A stretch of 64,000 bases of DNA, taken from contig JAWKTX010000004.1 of NCBI GenBank assembly GCA_041398825.1, positions 1-64,000 of the forward strand, written 5' to 3'. Each line of letters opens with the position of its first letter. The first letter of the stretch is position 1. Made by a program: the position numbers and the translations under genes. The notes under the pieces were generated by a model, which was not told the DNA's origin, ran no database searches, and saw only the letters and a list, made by a program, of their open reading frames with translations. This document shows, one piece after another, positions 19,293 to 28,523 of this stretch. Source of the DNA: Planctomycetaceae bacterium (GTDB lineage Bacteria; Planctomycetota; Planctomycetia; Planctomycetales; Planctomycetaceae).

Positions 19293-21641
19293 ATGCGCAA
19301 CGCCCCTCTGACTTCATTGTTTTCTCAGGATGCAGCGGATTCAGATGACGATCTGATCCCGGCGGCCAGCGTATGGAGAATACGCCTGATAGGCATTGGA
19401 TTTACGATTGGGCTGGTTGTTGTTTTCGCAAGACTTGCCCACGTTCAGGTGATTCTGCCGGGACGCTATCTGGTTGCATTGAAAGCAACAACAACAGAAA
19501 CCGAAATCCTACCGTCCCGGGATGGGCGAATTCTTTCCGGGGGACTCGTCCTTGCGGCTGATGTGGAACAATACGCTGTTCAGCTGCACTACCGATGGAT
19601 TCAGAAAGACGCCGACAAGGACTGGCTCACTCGGCAGATTCGTTCGCGTCTTACTCGCGAGGAACGCCGTGACATTGCGCTGGTCGAACGAACCCGGGAG
19701 CAGATCCTTCTCGAACGAACTCAAACCCGGCGACAACTTGCCAGTCTTTGTGGCATGACGAACGAAGATTTCGAAAAGGCCTGTGAGGCCATCGAAACGC
19801 GTGTGCAACGGATTGCGGATTCTGTCAATCGTCGCCATTTTTCGCCAATGAACCGGCAATTGAACGAAGGAAGCGACGACACGGAAGGAAACGTTGGATG
19901 GGCCATGCATATCGCATCCGCCATTCGAAATGCACTCACGACTCCTCCACGCCGTGAGACACGTCAACGAATTATCGTTCGTGAAGAAGAAACATGGCAC
20001 ACGATCGCTTCGGAATTGCCCCTGGTGATTGCCGGACAGATTGCGGAACAGCCGGAACGTTTCTCTGGTGCCCGTGCCGTCACTGTAACTCGACGGACTT
20101 ACCCGGAACACCAGCTGGCCGCCCATATTGTGGGCGCACAAACAACACTGTCCGACGAAGAATTGAAATCCCTGGCACAGAAGAATGGAATTCCGCAGAC
20201 TGTCCTTGCTGAACTGCCAGAGCAACCTCGACACGGTCGATTCGGAGTCGAGCTCAGTTACAGCGATCGAATCAAGGGAACATTCGGCCTGCGTCAGATT
20301 GAACGAAATCGACGGCAGCAGATCGTCCGCTCAGAAGTCACCCGCAATCCAGTGAGCGGCTTGGATGTGGTGCTGACCATTGATGTTAGTCTGCAGCGTT
20401 TCTGCGAGCAGCTCCTTGCTGAGGCTCTCACCGATCGTCCGGCACAACTTACGGCCGGGCGAGAGAATGCCCTCCGTGATAATACCGATACGGAGGAATC
20501 GACAGCAGATGATGGTACTCGAGTTGTCCCGACGGGTGGCAGCATCGTCGTTATTGATGTCGAAACAGGCGCATTGCTCGCCGCCAGTAGTGGGCCAGGA
20601 TTTGACCTTCAGTTGTTTACCGGCGGGTCTGCAGACGCATGGACTGCCGCCAACAATGATCAGCGACGTCCATTTGTTTCAAGATTCAGCGCGATGGCGC
20701 TGGCGCCGGGTTCCACGTTCAAACCACTCAGTGCGATCGCAACGCTGGAAACAGGTACGTTTACAAGCCGACAAACGTTTTTCTGTCAGGGATTTCTGAC
20801 CAGTCCAAACGAACATCGCTGCCTTATCTTTCGGCAATTCGGACAAGGGCATGGGAATGTCGGGCTCACCGCGGCCATGGCACAATCGTGCAATGTTTAT
20901 TTCTTTGATGCCGCACAAAGAATGGGCATTTTGCCGATTGCTGAATGGGCGGAGCGATTTGGATTCGGCGAAAAGACGGGGATTGACCTTCCGTTCGAGA
21001 AGTCGGGGACGCTGCCAGTCCGAGCCGATACTGTCCGGCTGGCGATGGCAGCAACCGCGAATGGCGGTGTCGGGGAATCTGATGATGGATCAGCTCAACA
21101 AATGGTCAGTCAGACGACACTGCGTCGCTTTCAGCGAGAGGCGCTGGGGTATGCGATTGGACAGTCACGACTTACGGTGACTCCGCTTCAACTTGTTCGA
21201 ATGATGGCGGCAATAGCGAATGGAGGATGGCTGGTGACGCCGCATGTTGTCAGCGAGGAAGGATTTGCCAGGCGCGCCGACGACGTGAGTTCCAGACGTC
21301 CCGGTTTCCCTCGAATGCGGATTGAAAGCCTCACCCCTGAGTCCATTGAAGCCGTGCACCGCGGTTTGGTTGCGGTCTGCGAAGAGACTTGGGGGACGGG
21401 CTACAAATCTGTGCACCTGGACCACGTCAGCATCGCCGGAAAAACGGGCACGGCAGAATCAGCTCCAGACAAGCCCGACCATGCCTGGTTTGCGGGATAC
21501 GCACCGGCGGATGCGCCCCGATTTGCTTTTGCAATCGTCCTGGAGCACGGCGGATCAGGAAGTCACGCGGCCGGTCCGCTGGCAAGAGAAGTGGTCCGTT
21601 TCCTCATTCCGGAACAATCATCTGCAGTCGGCTTCCAATGA
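19293..21641 (+). CDS. Penicillin-binding protein 2-type peptidoglycan transpeptidase
   Basis: This class B PBP crosslinks peptidoglycan stem peptides in the periplasm. The 782-residue protein has a short cytoplasmic tail, one membrane anchor at about 30-52, a dimerisation region at about 55-350 that is longer than usual, and a transpeptidase domain. The three active-site motifs are present: STFK with the acyl-serine near 474, SCN (SxN) near 531, and KTG near 716 in SIAGKTGTAES. It resembles PBP2/MrdA and FtsI; I cannot separate the two firmly, and no rodA, ftsW or mre gene lies nearby. It supports the presence of a peptidoglycan wall in this planctomycete. Confidence 0.88.
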   Translation: MRNAPLTSLFSQDAADSDDDLIPAASVWRIRLIGIGFTIGLVVVFARLAHVQVILPGRYLVALKATTTETEILPSRDGRILSGGLVLAADVEQYAVQLHYRWIQKDADKDWLTRQIRSRLTREERRDIALVERTREQILLERTQTRRQLASLCGMTNEDFEKACEAIETRVQRIADSVNRRHFSPMNRQLNEGSDDTEGNVGWAMHIASAIRNALTTPPRRETRQRIIVREEETWHTIASELPLVIAGQIAEQPERFSGARAVTVTRRTYPEHQLAAHIVGAQTTLSDEELKSLAQKNGIPQTVLAELPEQPRHGRFGVELSYSDRIKGTFGLRQIERNRRQQIVRSEVTRNPVSGLDVVLTIDVSLQRFCEQLLAEALTDRPAQLTAGRENALRDNTDTEESTADDGTRVVPTGGSIVVIDVETGALLAASSGPGFDLQLFTGGSADAWTAANNDQRRPFVSRFSAMALAPGSTFKPLSAIATLETGTFTSRQTFFCQGFLTSPNEHRCLIFRQFGQGHGNVGLTAAMAQSCNVYFFDAAQRMGILPIAEWAERFGFGEKTGIDLPFEKSGTLPVRADTVRLAMAATANGGVGESDDGSAQQMVSQTTLRRFQREALGYAIGQSRLTVTPLQLVRMMAAIANGGWLVTPHVVSEEGFARRADDVSSRRPGFPRMRIESLTPESIEAVHRGLVAVCEETWGTGYKSVHLDHVSIAGKTGTAESAPDKPDHAWFAGYAPADAPRFAFAIVLEHGGSGSHAAGPLAREVVRFLIPEQSSAVGFQ

Positions 21642-21688
21642 TGAATTGCCTGAGAGCGAAGGCCAGGCCAAAGGTACAGCGCGGTTGT

Positions 21689-23548
21689 TTAGTCGTGATC
21701 CAGAACTGCTTCTGACGGGCGATCAATTGCGAGTGTTGCCATGTAATCTGTATAGGCGACAAAGTGATTCCAGGTGGCAGTGATTTCTTCTTCAGCTGCT
21801 TCCAGTGCATACTGCTCGCGCAGTGCGACCTTCAGCAGATCGCTGTCACCCACTTCAAACTTGCGTCGTTCAATCTCCGCCATCCGTGTCGCCAGTTCAA
21901 CGGCTTTTCGGGCATTCAATGCTTCCTGACGGGACTGAATCATGCCTGCATAGGCTGTCCCAACTTCTGCCGTGATTTTGTCCCGCGTCATTCTGCGTTT
22001 TGCAGCGACCTGGGCCATTTTTGTCTGCACAGCGTGCATTTTTCCGCGGCCTTTACGCCGCTCAACCGGAACGTCGAAGAACACGGCTGCTTCCATTTCA
22101 AACTGTGACTTATCCCGCTTGGAACTTGCAGGTGCTCCCACATCCTGGCCGGCCGTCAGACGAGCATCCAGTGCCGGTAGTGTCATGTTGCAGGCTTCCG
22201 AGTAGTCCACCTGCAACTGCTGATACTGAACGTCGAGTGCAGTCAGTTCGGGCCGATTCTGAAGGGCTCTTTGAATATCTGCATTCACCTGGTTCTCAGC
22301 GATATTTCGCAACTCCGGAAAGACCGGCAACTGATCAATCGATGGGACCAGTGGAACACCACTTCCGTCTCGAAGAAACAAAGAGAGTTTGACGGCTGCC
22401 TGCTGAAATTCCCGAGTGGAATCGGCCAGCTTTGCCTGCCGCTTCGCGACAGCGCGATTATTGTCGACAAGTTCCGGCGGATCCAGATCCCCCAGCTCAA
22501 CACGTCGCTCAATCGCTTCGTTGCGGCTGGCCGCGATTTCGAGCCATTGTTCTCCCAGTCGAACTTTCTGCCCTGCCGCAACCCACTTCCAGTACGCCAT
22601 TGCGGCATCCCGTGAAAACTGAATCAGGCTGGCCTGGATGACAGGGTTGGCCAGTTGTTGATCGTAGGTCGCTCTCCAAAGCTGCGCACGACGCGCATCG
22701 ATTTCACGATTTCGAATCAGTGGCAACTGAACACCCGCCTTGAACTCTCCTCCTTCGTCCGTTTCGCGTTCCTTGTACCACGGTTCAAAGCTTCCGTCTC
22801 CGTAGCGATACGCGCCAAAAACTTCGCCACCACCATACAACGGTTTGTAGATGCCGGCACTATTTCGGTAGGTTTGGTAGAAACCAGTCGGTTGATTCTC
22901 GGAGGACGCTTTCAATTTCGTATCGAATTCTCCCCAGGCAGAGAGTTGATTTCCGTTGGCAATCTGTCGTTCCATATAGGCGGCTGCGACCAGAGGATAT
23001 GACTGATGCAGCGATGTAATTACCTGCTCCAGAGTGATCGGTGATGGTACTCCGTTCGCGTCTGTGGACTCTGTGAATGACGTTTGCAATTCGGTCATCA
23101 GAGCCACAGATTCCGGATCCGAAACGGAATCTGCCGTATCGGCAACGACCGACGGCGACCCAGCGACTTCACTTGAGGATGCGCTGACAACTCGAATGAC
23201 TGACAGTGATGATTCGACATCCGAAGATGATTCGACATCCGAATTGGGGATGCTTGGGTCCGGCGTGTCCGGATTGGCAATGTTGGCCGTCACCGCGACT
23301 TCTGGTGAGCGAATCTGATGACCGGCCCCGGGTTGCACATCACCCGAATCGATGGAGTCGTTCGTGTGAAGCCGTGAGACTTCAGAGTCGGCTCGCCAAT
23401 CGAGTTTGGTAACCGAACGCTTCGTCGCGTGACAGCCTGAGGTCCCGACGACAAGCAACAGCATAGCCATCAGGCGGCAGATGGAAGGTCTGCTCTGCTC
23501 TGCCGGTGGGTGTTCCGGGGCATTTGAATGATACGTGGGTACTTGCAC
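21689..23548 (-). CDS. TolC-family outer-membrane efflux lipoprotein
   Basis: The 619-residue protein is the outer-membrane channel of the export locus. A lipoprotein-like signal ends at Cys39 (VVGTSGC). About 130 residues of Ser/Asp/Val-rich, low-complexity sequence follow, including two copies of a SDVES unit from an 18-bp tandem repeat at 23208-23243. The TolC/OEP domain occupies about 165-610, with long amphipathic helices (AMAYWKWVAAGQKVRLGEQW, RNEAIERRVELGDLDPPELV). It is last in the minus-strand series ABC exporter, HlyD, TolC, after a 170-nt gap containing a strong hairpin, and converges with the PBP2 gene. Confidence 0.88.
   Translation of the reverse strand: MQVPTYHSNAPEHPPAEQSRPSICRLMAMLLLVVGTSGCHATKRSVTKLDWRADSEVSRLHTNDSIDSGDVQPGAGHQIRSPEVAVTANIANPDTPDPSIPNSDVESSSDVESSLSVIRVVSASSSEVAGSPSVVADTADSVSDPESVALMTELQTSFTESTDANGVPSPITLEQVITSLHQSYPLVAAAYMERQIANGNQLSAWGEFDTKLKASSENQPTGFYQTYRNSAGIYKPLYGGGEVFGAYRYGDGSFEPWYKERETDEGGEFKAGVQLPLIRNREIDARRAQLWRATYDQQLANPVIQASLIQFSRDAAMAYWKWVAAGQKVRLGEQWLEIAASRNEAIERRVELGDLDPPELVDNNRAVAKRQAKLADSTREFQQAAVKLSLFLRDGSGVPLVPSIDQLPVFPELRNIAENQVNADIQRALQNRPELTALDVQYQQLQVDYSEACNMTLPALDARLTAGQDVGAPASSKRDKSQFEMEAAVFFDVPVERRKGRGKMHAVQTKMAQVAAKRRMTRDKITAEVGTAYAGMIQSRQEALNARKAVELATRMAEIERRKFEVGDSDLLKVALREQYALEAAEEEITATWNHFVAYTDYMATLAIDRPSEAVLDHD
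23208..23243. repeat. 18-bp perfect tandem duplication in the TolC gene
   Basis: Two identical 18-bp units (23208-23225 and 23226-23243) encode a repeated six-residue Ser/Asp/Val/Glu block in the linker of the TolC protein. The length is a multiple of three, so the frame is kept. Confidence 0.9.
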
Positions 23549-23670
23549 GGCTGCGCCATTCCTTTGGCTTTTTGTCTCGTGTCGAGAACGTCTCCTGCTC
23601 TAATCTTCGGATCGCCAGGATGCGCATGTTTTTGCCATCAACCAACTGACGCACGGTATGCATGAAGCGC

Positions 23671-23695
23671 GGACCACCTTTGCGGGGTGGTCCGA
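23671..23695 (-). terminator. Hairpin between hlyD and tolC genes
   Basis: A perfect, GC-rich 9-bp stem (23671-23679 with 23687-23695) with a 7-nt loop lies 24 nt after the HlyD stop. There is no T tract, so it could be an attenuator or an mRNA-stability element that adjusts TolC output rather than a full stop. Confidence 0.6.
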
Positions 23696-23718
23696 TTAAC
23701 GAAGCTTTTCGGGTACGA

Positions 23719-25185
23719 CTACTTCGGCAGTTTCGGCTTCTTCGTCTTATCCTTGCCATCTGACGGATCAACGTTTGGCGGAAAGCCATTCATGCTTCGC
23801 CAGATTTCGTACCAAAGCGGAACCCGTTCCAGAAGCACCCATGCGTTCGCCCGAACCCCCTGACGCAGATATCGATCCTCGGGCCATTCATGCACATCAT
23901 CGTCTGGTTGAATCAACGCTCGAAACTTCCCTTTGCCGTCATCGGTAGCATCGACAGAAACGATGGTTCCTCCAAAAGTCCCTACAGCTACCGACGGCCA
24001 TCCGGCAAACTGAACCGCAGGCCAACCTTCAAACTGCAGCCGGACATGTCGACCTGGCCAGACGAGTGATGCGTCGTTTCCATCCAGCCAGATCTGAACC
24101 GCTCGGTCCGCAGTATCAGGGACAATAACGCACAAAGTGTCCCCTTCTTTCAGAATCTGGCTGCCCTGATTCGGAAGAATCTGAGTCAGGAAGCCATCAA
24201 AGGGAGCCATCACCATCTGGCTTTGCTGTCGAGATAGTTTTGTCTCCGCTTCCAGCAGGGTCTTGCGAGCTTTTGTTAATTCTGACTGAGCTTTCGCGAC
24301 CTCACTCTCTGCCTTCGCTACATCAGCGCCGGCTTTCCGGAAGGATGCGGTGGCATAGTCGATGTCAACATTCGCCTTCTGCTCTTTGGCATCTCGATCT
24401 CGTTGCTTGCCCTTCAGGTCATTGAGGGCTGCATCGACGTAGGCTTTCGCTCGTTCAACTTTCGCTTTTGCCTCCAGATATTTCTGCTCAGCCTGTTGAA
24501 ACTTACCCAGGCCGATGATGTCCTCTTCCTGTAGTTGTTTTTGACGCAGAAAATCAGCCTCCGCCTGTGACAACGTGGCTTCGTATTCCTGCAGTTGCCG
24601 CCGCTCGGCTTCTACCTTGTTGTTTGCACTGGCAATCGCGGCGTCTGCACTCGCGACGATCTGCTGCTTAACTGAGTTGTAGGCTGCCAGCTGGGATTCG
24701 AACGAATGCACAACCGTTTTCGCAGCATCCTGATTGCGCCGATTGGCCTCAACCAGTTCTTCCATCGCCAGGACCTGGTTCAGTGAAGCCGTGACCTGGT
24801 CTTCAAGCCGCTGCATCAAGAGCGGATCGATGTCCTGAATTTCCGCAATCAAATCACCGGCCCGCACATAGGCATTCTCGAAGACTCCGTCTCCCCATCG
24901 GAGAATGCGACCTTTAATAGGCACCTCGATTGTCTGTTGTCGATCAATGGGAGCGAACGCCACGACATTTCCACTTCCCGTCACCGACTGTTGCCACGGC
25001 GCGAAAGCCACGAGGATAAAGGCCATCACGAGCAGCAAAAGCAGAGCTTTGCCAAGTCGCCGAGCGACACGTGATGAACGGGCCAGTCGAAGCGAAGGCA
25101 ACAAAGATTCTCTGTAAGCTGTCGGGCCAAGCATTCGTGGAGAAGTTGACACGGATAGTCTGATCATTTCATCTCTGGAAATCAC
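23719..25185 (-). CDS. HlyD-family periplasmic adaptor
   Basis: The 488-residue protein would bridge the inner-membrane exporter and the TolC channel. It has a basic N-terminus, one membrane segment at about 46-65 (ALLLLLVMAFILVAFAPW), a split biotinyl-lipoyl domain (VPIKGRILRWGDGVFENAYV and MVMAPFDGFLTQIL), a long coiled-coil hairpin at about 120-330 rich in Ala, Glu, Gln and Lys, and a beta-barrel region after 350. The C-terminus ends in a Lys-rich tail. Its start codon overlaps the stop of the ABC exporter gene by ATGA, so the two are translationally coupled. Confidence 0.92.
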   Translation of the reverse strand: MISRDEMIRLSVSTSPRMLGPTAYRESLLPSLRLARSSRVARRLGKALLLLLVMAFILVAFAPWQQSVTGSGNVVAFAPIDRQQTIEVPIKGRILRWGDGVFENAYVRAGDLIAEIQDIDPLLMQRLEDQVTASLNQVLAMEELVEANRRNQDAAKTVVHSFESQLAAYNSVKQQIVASADAAIASANNKVEAERRQLQEYEATLSQAEADFLRQKQLQEEDIIGLGKFQQAEQKYLEAKAKVERAKAYVDAALNDLKGKQRDRDAKEQKANVDIDYATASFRKAGADVAKAESEVAKAQSELTKARKTLLEAETKLSRQQSQMVMAPFDGFLTQILPNQGSQILKEGDTLCVIVPDTADRAVQIWLDGNDASLVWPGRHVRLQFEGWPAVQFAGWPSVAVGTFGGTIVSVDATDDGKGKFRALIQPDDDVHEWPEDRYLRQGVRANAWVLLERVPLWYEIWRSMNGFPPNVDPSDGKDKTKKPKLPK

Positions 25186-27347
25186 TGGCCTTCTCCGATT
25201 GATGATCCTGTGTCAGATGCAGGTAAGCCCACGCTTCTTGTGGCACGATTAAGTTCAACGGTTTGATCGCACTGCTGCGCGATGACTTTCTTTCCTGTCG
25301 CAACGATCAGCGTCCATGGACGCTGTGTGGAAACCAGAACATTCATGACCCGATCGAGATCTGCGTCCGGTAGGCCATCCAGGGAACGATCAATCAGGAG
25401 CAGTCTGGGGTTTCCGGCAATGGCTCGTGCGAGAGACAGAAGTGTCAGTTCGGAATCACACAACGGTCGTCCGTTGCCGAGGAGTTTGGTTTCAAACCCA
25501 TCAGACAATGACACGATTCGATCATACAAACCCACCTCCGCCAGGGATCTTCGAACATCCGCGGACGTCACATCGACACGATGCAGGTGGACGTTTTCTT
25601 CGATGGTTCCATGAAAGACATCTTCCCGCCGAACAAGAGCCACGTGCTTTCTCAGAACATCCGTGCGGATGTCCTGAGGATCGAAGCCATCGATTGTTAC
25701 GTAGCCGGACGTTGGCACGCGAAGACCGTCAATCAAATCCAGAACAGTATCAGATCCACTCCCCGAGCCACCAAGCAGGGCAGTCGATTGCCCCGGTTCG
25801 GCATTGAAACTGATTTCCGGGTGGCCCATGGCCGAGTTGTTTTTTTCGTAACGCAGTTCATTCACAACGACCTGTGCGGCCTTCGCAGTGGGAAGGCTCA
25901 GCAGTCCATCCTGCGGTTCAATCGGCAGATCGAATAGATTGCCGAGCTTGTCGACCGACGCCAGCAGGTCGTAAAAGCTTTCCATATGTTTACCGAGTTT
26001 TGCAAACGCACCCACGATGACGGTCACAATCAACTCGGCTGCCACCAGTTGCCCCAGTGTCAGCTGACCGTCAATCACCAGCCATCCCCCAATTCCCAGC
26101 AATGCGGTACTTGCGACGGCCTGCAGCCCCAGTGCGAAAAGCACTTGACGCATCAGAATACGGAAGTGTTTCTGGCGTGCTTCAAGGTATTCATGAATCA
26201 GGCGATCTGTTCGTTCCAGGGCCAGGTCGGCCCCGCCGTTGGTGCGGAAAAGCGTCGGGCAGCGCGCGATGTCCTCAAGCCACGACGCCATGTAGTATTT
26301 GTTCTTCGACTCTTTGATGGCTGTGCTGATGGCACCACGTCCAAGAACCACGATGATGAACGCGATGGCCATGATCATGACAACATCGAAGCCCAGTAAC
26401 CACGGGTGGTAAAACGCCAGGACGAGCATCCCAATCACAGCACTCAGCACCAGCGCAATGCCGTCCAGAAGGAGTTGAGCTGAAACCTTCTGAACCGTGA
26501 CAACGTCAAAGAAGCGATTCGTCAATTCCGGCAGATAGACGGAGTCAGTCGCTTCTGTCAGAGCCCGGGGCAATCGAAACGCAAGATCCCCGGCGATCCT
26601 CGCGAAGAGTCGTCGTTGAACCAGTTCCGCCACGTAAGTCTGCAGGCCTCGCATTGCAGCCGCGAATGCCAGAAACGTTAAAAGGATCAAAGCCAGAACA
26701 AACACCGGCTGCAGGAACCTGCCAAACGCCACAGTGTTGACAAGCGCTTCCACCGCAATTGGGGTCGTCAGTGTCAGCAGACCAACCACAAACGCAAAGA
26801 CCATCACGATCCAGATGTCTGACCATTCCGGTTTAAGCAAAGCCATCAGGCGAGCGAATGGCTGGCGGGAGACGGACTGAGCAAGCCCAGAACTGAAATC
26901 TGATCGCACGACAACGCATCGAAGGCGACCGTCATCCATGTACTGGTTCAGAAGTTTTTCAAACGGTCGCTTCGCAAGCACCCGGACTTCCGCAGAATGC
27001 TCGGAGCGGATCACCTGCACGCGGCCATGTTTTGATGGCGATGCCATCAGCCACCCGCCATCTGCCGAAACGTCGAAGCAGATGACTCGCGCACCTTCCA
27101 TTGCGAGTCGCACAGCGTCCTTTACTGTGCATTCAATGGCCAGCGTTCGCATGCCAATGCTGTGTGCAGCCACCGACAACCATTTCCACCAGCAGCCAGC
27201 AGGTTCACCCGGCTGAGCGAGCCTCGCTTCATGCCATGCCCGTCTGGCGGCCGCCATCTCGACGTCCGGTATCAACAGCGAAAGCTGCTCCAGCACCCAT
27301 GAACCATCGTCGACGCTTCTTAATTCATTTACGGTCATGGATCCCAT
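25182..27347 (-). CDS. ABC-exporter-like membrane protein with degenerate ATPase domain
   Basis: The 721-residue protein has the layout of a type I secretion ABC exporter: an N-terminal domain of about 165 residues in the place of a C39 peptidase-like domain, a membrane domain with about five to six helices (about 178-460) and a nucleotide-binding domain (about 490-700). The ATPase motifs are ruined. Walker A is GGSGSGSDT at 526-534, with Ser532 for the Lys and Asp533 for the Ser/Thr. LSGGQ is replaced by LCDSE at 629-633. Walker B LLLID is followed by Arg654 instead of Glu, and the H-loop His is Gly685. The fold and reading frame are otherwise intact. It probably cannot hydrolyse ATP alone. 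Start may be ATG 27347 or ATG 27338. Confidence 0.88.
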   Translation of the reverse strand: MGSMTVNELRSVDDGSWVLEQLSLLIPDVEMAAARRAWHEARLAQPGEPAGCWWKWLSVAAHSIGMRTLAIECTVKDAVRLAMEGARVICFDVSADGGWLMASPSKHGRVQVIRSEHSAEVRVLAKRPFEKLLNQYMDDGRLRCVVVRSDFSSGLAQSVSRQPFARLMALLKPEWSDIWIVMVFAFVVGLLTLTTPIAVEALVNTVAFGRFLQPVFVLALILLTFLAFAAAMRGLQTYVAELVQRRLFARIAGDLAFRLPRALTEATDSVYLPELTNRFFDVVTVQKVSAQLLLDGIALVLSAVIGMLVLAFYHPWLLGFDVVMIMAIAFIIVVLGRGAISTAIKESKNKYYMASWLEDIARCPTLFRTNGGADLALERTDRLIHEYLEARQKHFRILMRQVLFALGLQAVASTALLGIGGWLVIDGQLTLGQLVAAELIVTVIVGAFAKLGKHMESFYDLLASVDKLGNLFDLPIEPQDGLLSLPTAKAAQVVVNELRYEKNNSAMGHPEISFNAEPGQSTALLGGSGSGSDTVLDLIDGLRVPTSGYVTIDGFDPQDIRTDVLRKHVALVRREDVFHGTIEENVHLHRVDVTSADVRRSLAEVGLYDRIVSLSDGFETKLLGNGRPLCDSELTLLSLARAIAGNPRLLLIDRSLDGLPDADLDRVMNVLVSTQRPWTLIVATGKKVIAQQCDQTVELNRATRSVGLPASDTGSSIGEGQ

Positions 27348-27448
27348 GCCCAGAATCTGGACAGCCTCTTTTGGTAGTCAAACGGGAAGAAATCACTGGG
27401 AGTTAACGTTATAGACACCGGCAGGACGTTCTTCTGATGCTGAAGCAA

Positions 27449-28114
27449 TCAGATCGACACATTTGTCTGCCGGGATGATGCGGCACCGGGAGACTGACAC
27501 TGCGCAACATTCACGAACTGCTCAACGTCTGCGTCGTAGGCAAAAACCTCGCCTGTTTCGATCATGTAGACCCAGCCGTGCAGATGCAGGTCGTCCCCTT
27601 CAATCCGTGACGCCACTGCTGGCAGAGTCTTGAGATTCTCCAGCTGTACCAGAACATTCTCCTCAACAGTCGCTGCAACCAACTCTGCGCCGCTGAGATG
27701 CGAGTAATTGTCCAGAACGATCCGCCGGGTGGTTTCTGCATGCGATAACCAGGATGAAACCGCGGGAAGAGATTTGACGGAATCCGGATCAAGTAACCCC
27801 TTCATTGCGCCGCAGTGAGAATGCCCACAAACGATCACGTCTTTGACCCCGAGAGCTGCCACGGCGAATTCAACTGTCGCCGCCTCACCCCCATTGGCCT
27901 CCCCATGGGCAGGAATGATGTTTCCGGCATTCCGAAGAATGAACAGTTCGCCCGGCTGAGTCCGCGTCAGTAAGCTGGGATCAATACGAGAATCGGAACA
28001 CGTGATAAACAGCGTTTCAGGCTTCTGTCCTTTCGAGAGTTGCTCAAATAGATTCTGTAGTGGACGGAAGTCTTCATTCTGAAACTTATGAATTCCCTGA
28101 ATGAGTTTCTGCAT
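27449..28114 (-). CDS. Beta-class carbonic anhydrase
   Basis: The enzyme interconverts CO2 and bicarbonate in the cytoplasm. Starting at ATG 28114 (MQKLIQGIHKFQ) it has 221 residues, a normal length; the open frame to 28336 overlaps the regulator gene and is unlikely. Zinc ligands are Cys39, His98 and Cys101 (CSDSRIDP and CGHSHCGAMKG), with the Asp41-Arg43 dyad. It lies 55 nt downstream of the ArsR-type regulator gene on the same strand, so the two may form an operon. The next gene in this direction is the degenerate ABC exporter, 101 nt on. Confidence 0.93.
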   Translation of the reverse strand: MQKLIQGIHKFQNEDFRPLQNLFEQLSKGQKPETLFITCSDSRIDPSLLTRTQPGELFILRNAGNIIPAHGEANGGEAATVEFAVAALGVKDVIVCGHSHCGAMKGLLDPDSVKSLPAVSSWLSHAETTRRIVLDNYSHLSGAELVAATVEENVLVQLENLKTLPAVASRIEGDDLHLHGWVYMIETGEVFAYDADVEQFVNVAQCQSPGAASSRQTNVSI

Positions 28115-28169
28115 TGGTGCGTGGTGCCTCTGGAAGTTCTGGATGAATGTCTGCGATGAATGCCCCGAA

Positions 28170-28523
28170 TCAGCTTCCGGACCACTCTTTTCTGGTTTTT
28201 CCAATGGCCTTTCGGAGTGCAGTTGCTTCTGCTGCGCCTCGCTCAAGAAGTTTTGTCGCTTCGAGCAGCCATGCCGAAATCTCCGGCTGCCGCAGGTGAT
28301 AGAAAACCTGACGTCCCTCACGTCGTTCGGCAACAATTCGATTGGCTCTCAACACCATCAAATGCTGTGAAACCCCGGAATGACTGATTCCGAGTGCATC
28401 CTGGAGTGAATTCACATCGTGTTCTCCGTCTCTGAGTTCTTCGATAATTCGAATCCGATGCGCGTGTGAAAGCGATTTCAGGAAATCGGCAAGCTCCTTC
28501 GTTACTAAATCACGGTGCGGCAT
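28170..28523 (-). CDS. ArsR-family winged-helix regulator without cysteines
   Basis: The 117-residue protein begins MPHRDLVTKELADFLKSLSH at ATG 28523, which has AAGGGG about 9 nt upstream. The winged helix covers about 12-80, with recognition helix GISHSGVSQHLMVLR and wing AERREGRQVFYHLRQP. It contains no cysteine at all, so it cannot use the classic ELCVCDL metal site; it may sense another signal or be constitutive. Its position just before the carbonic anhydrase gene suggests that it controls that gene and itself. Confidence 0.88.
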   Translation of the reverse strand: MPHRDLVTKELADFLKSLSHAHRIRIIEELRDGEHDVNSLQDALGISHSGVSQHLMVLRANRIVAERREGRQVFYHLRQPEISAWLLEATKLLERGAAEATALRKAIGKTRKEWSGS

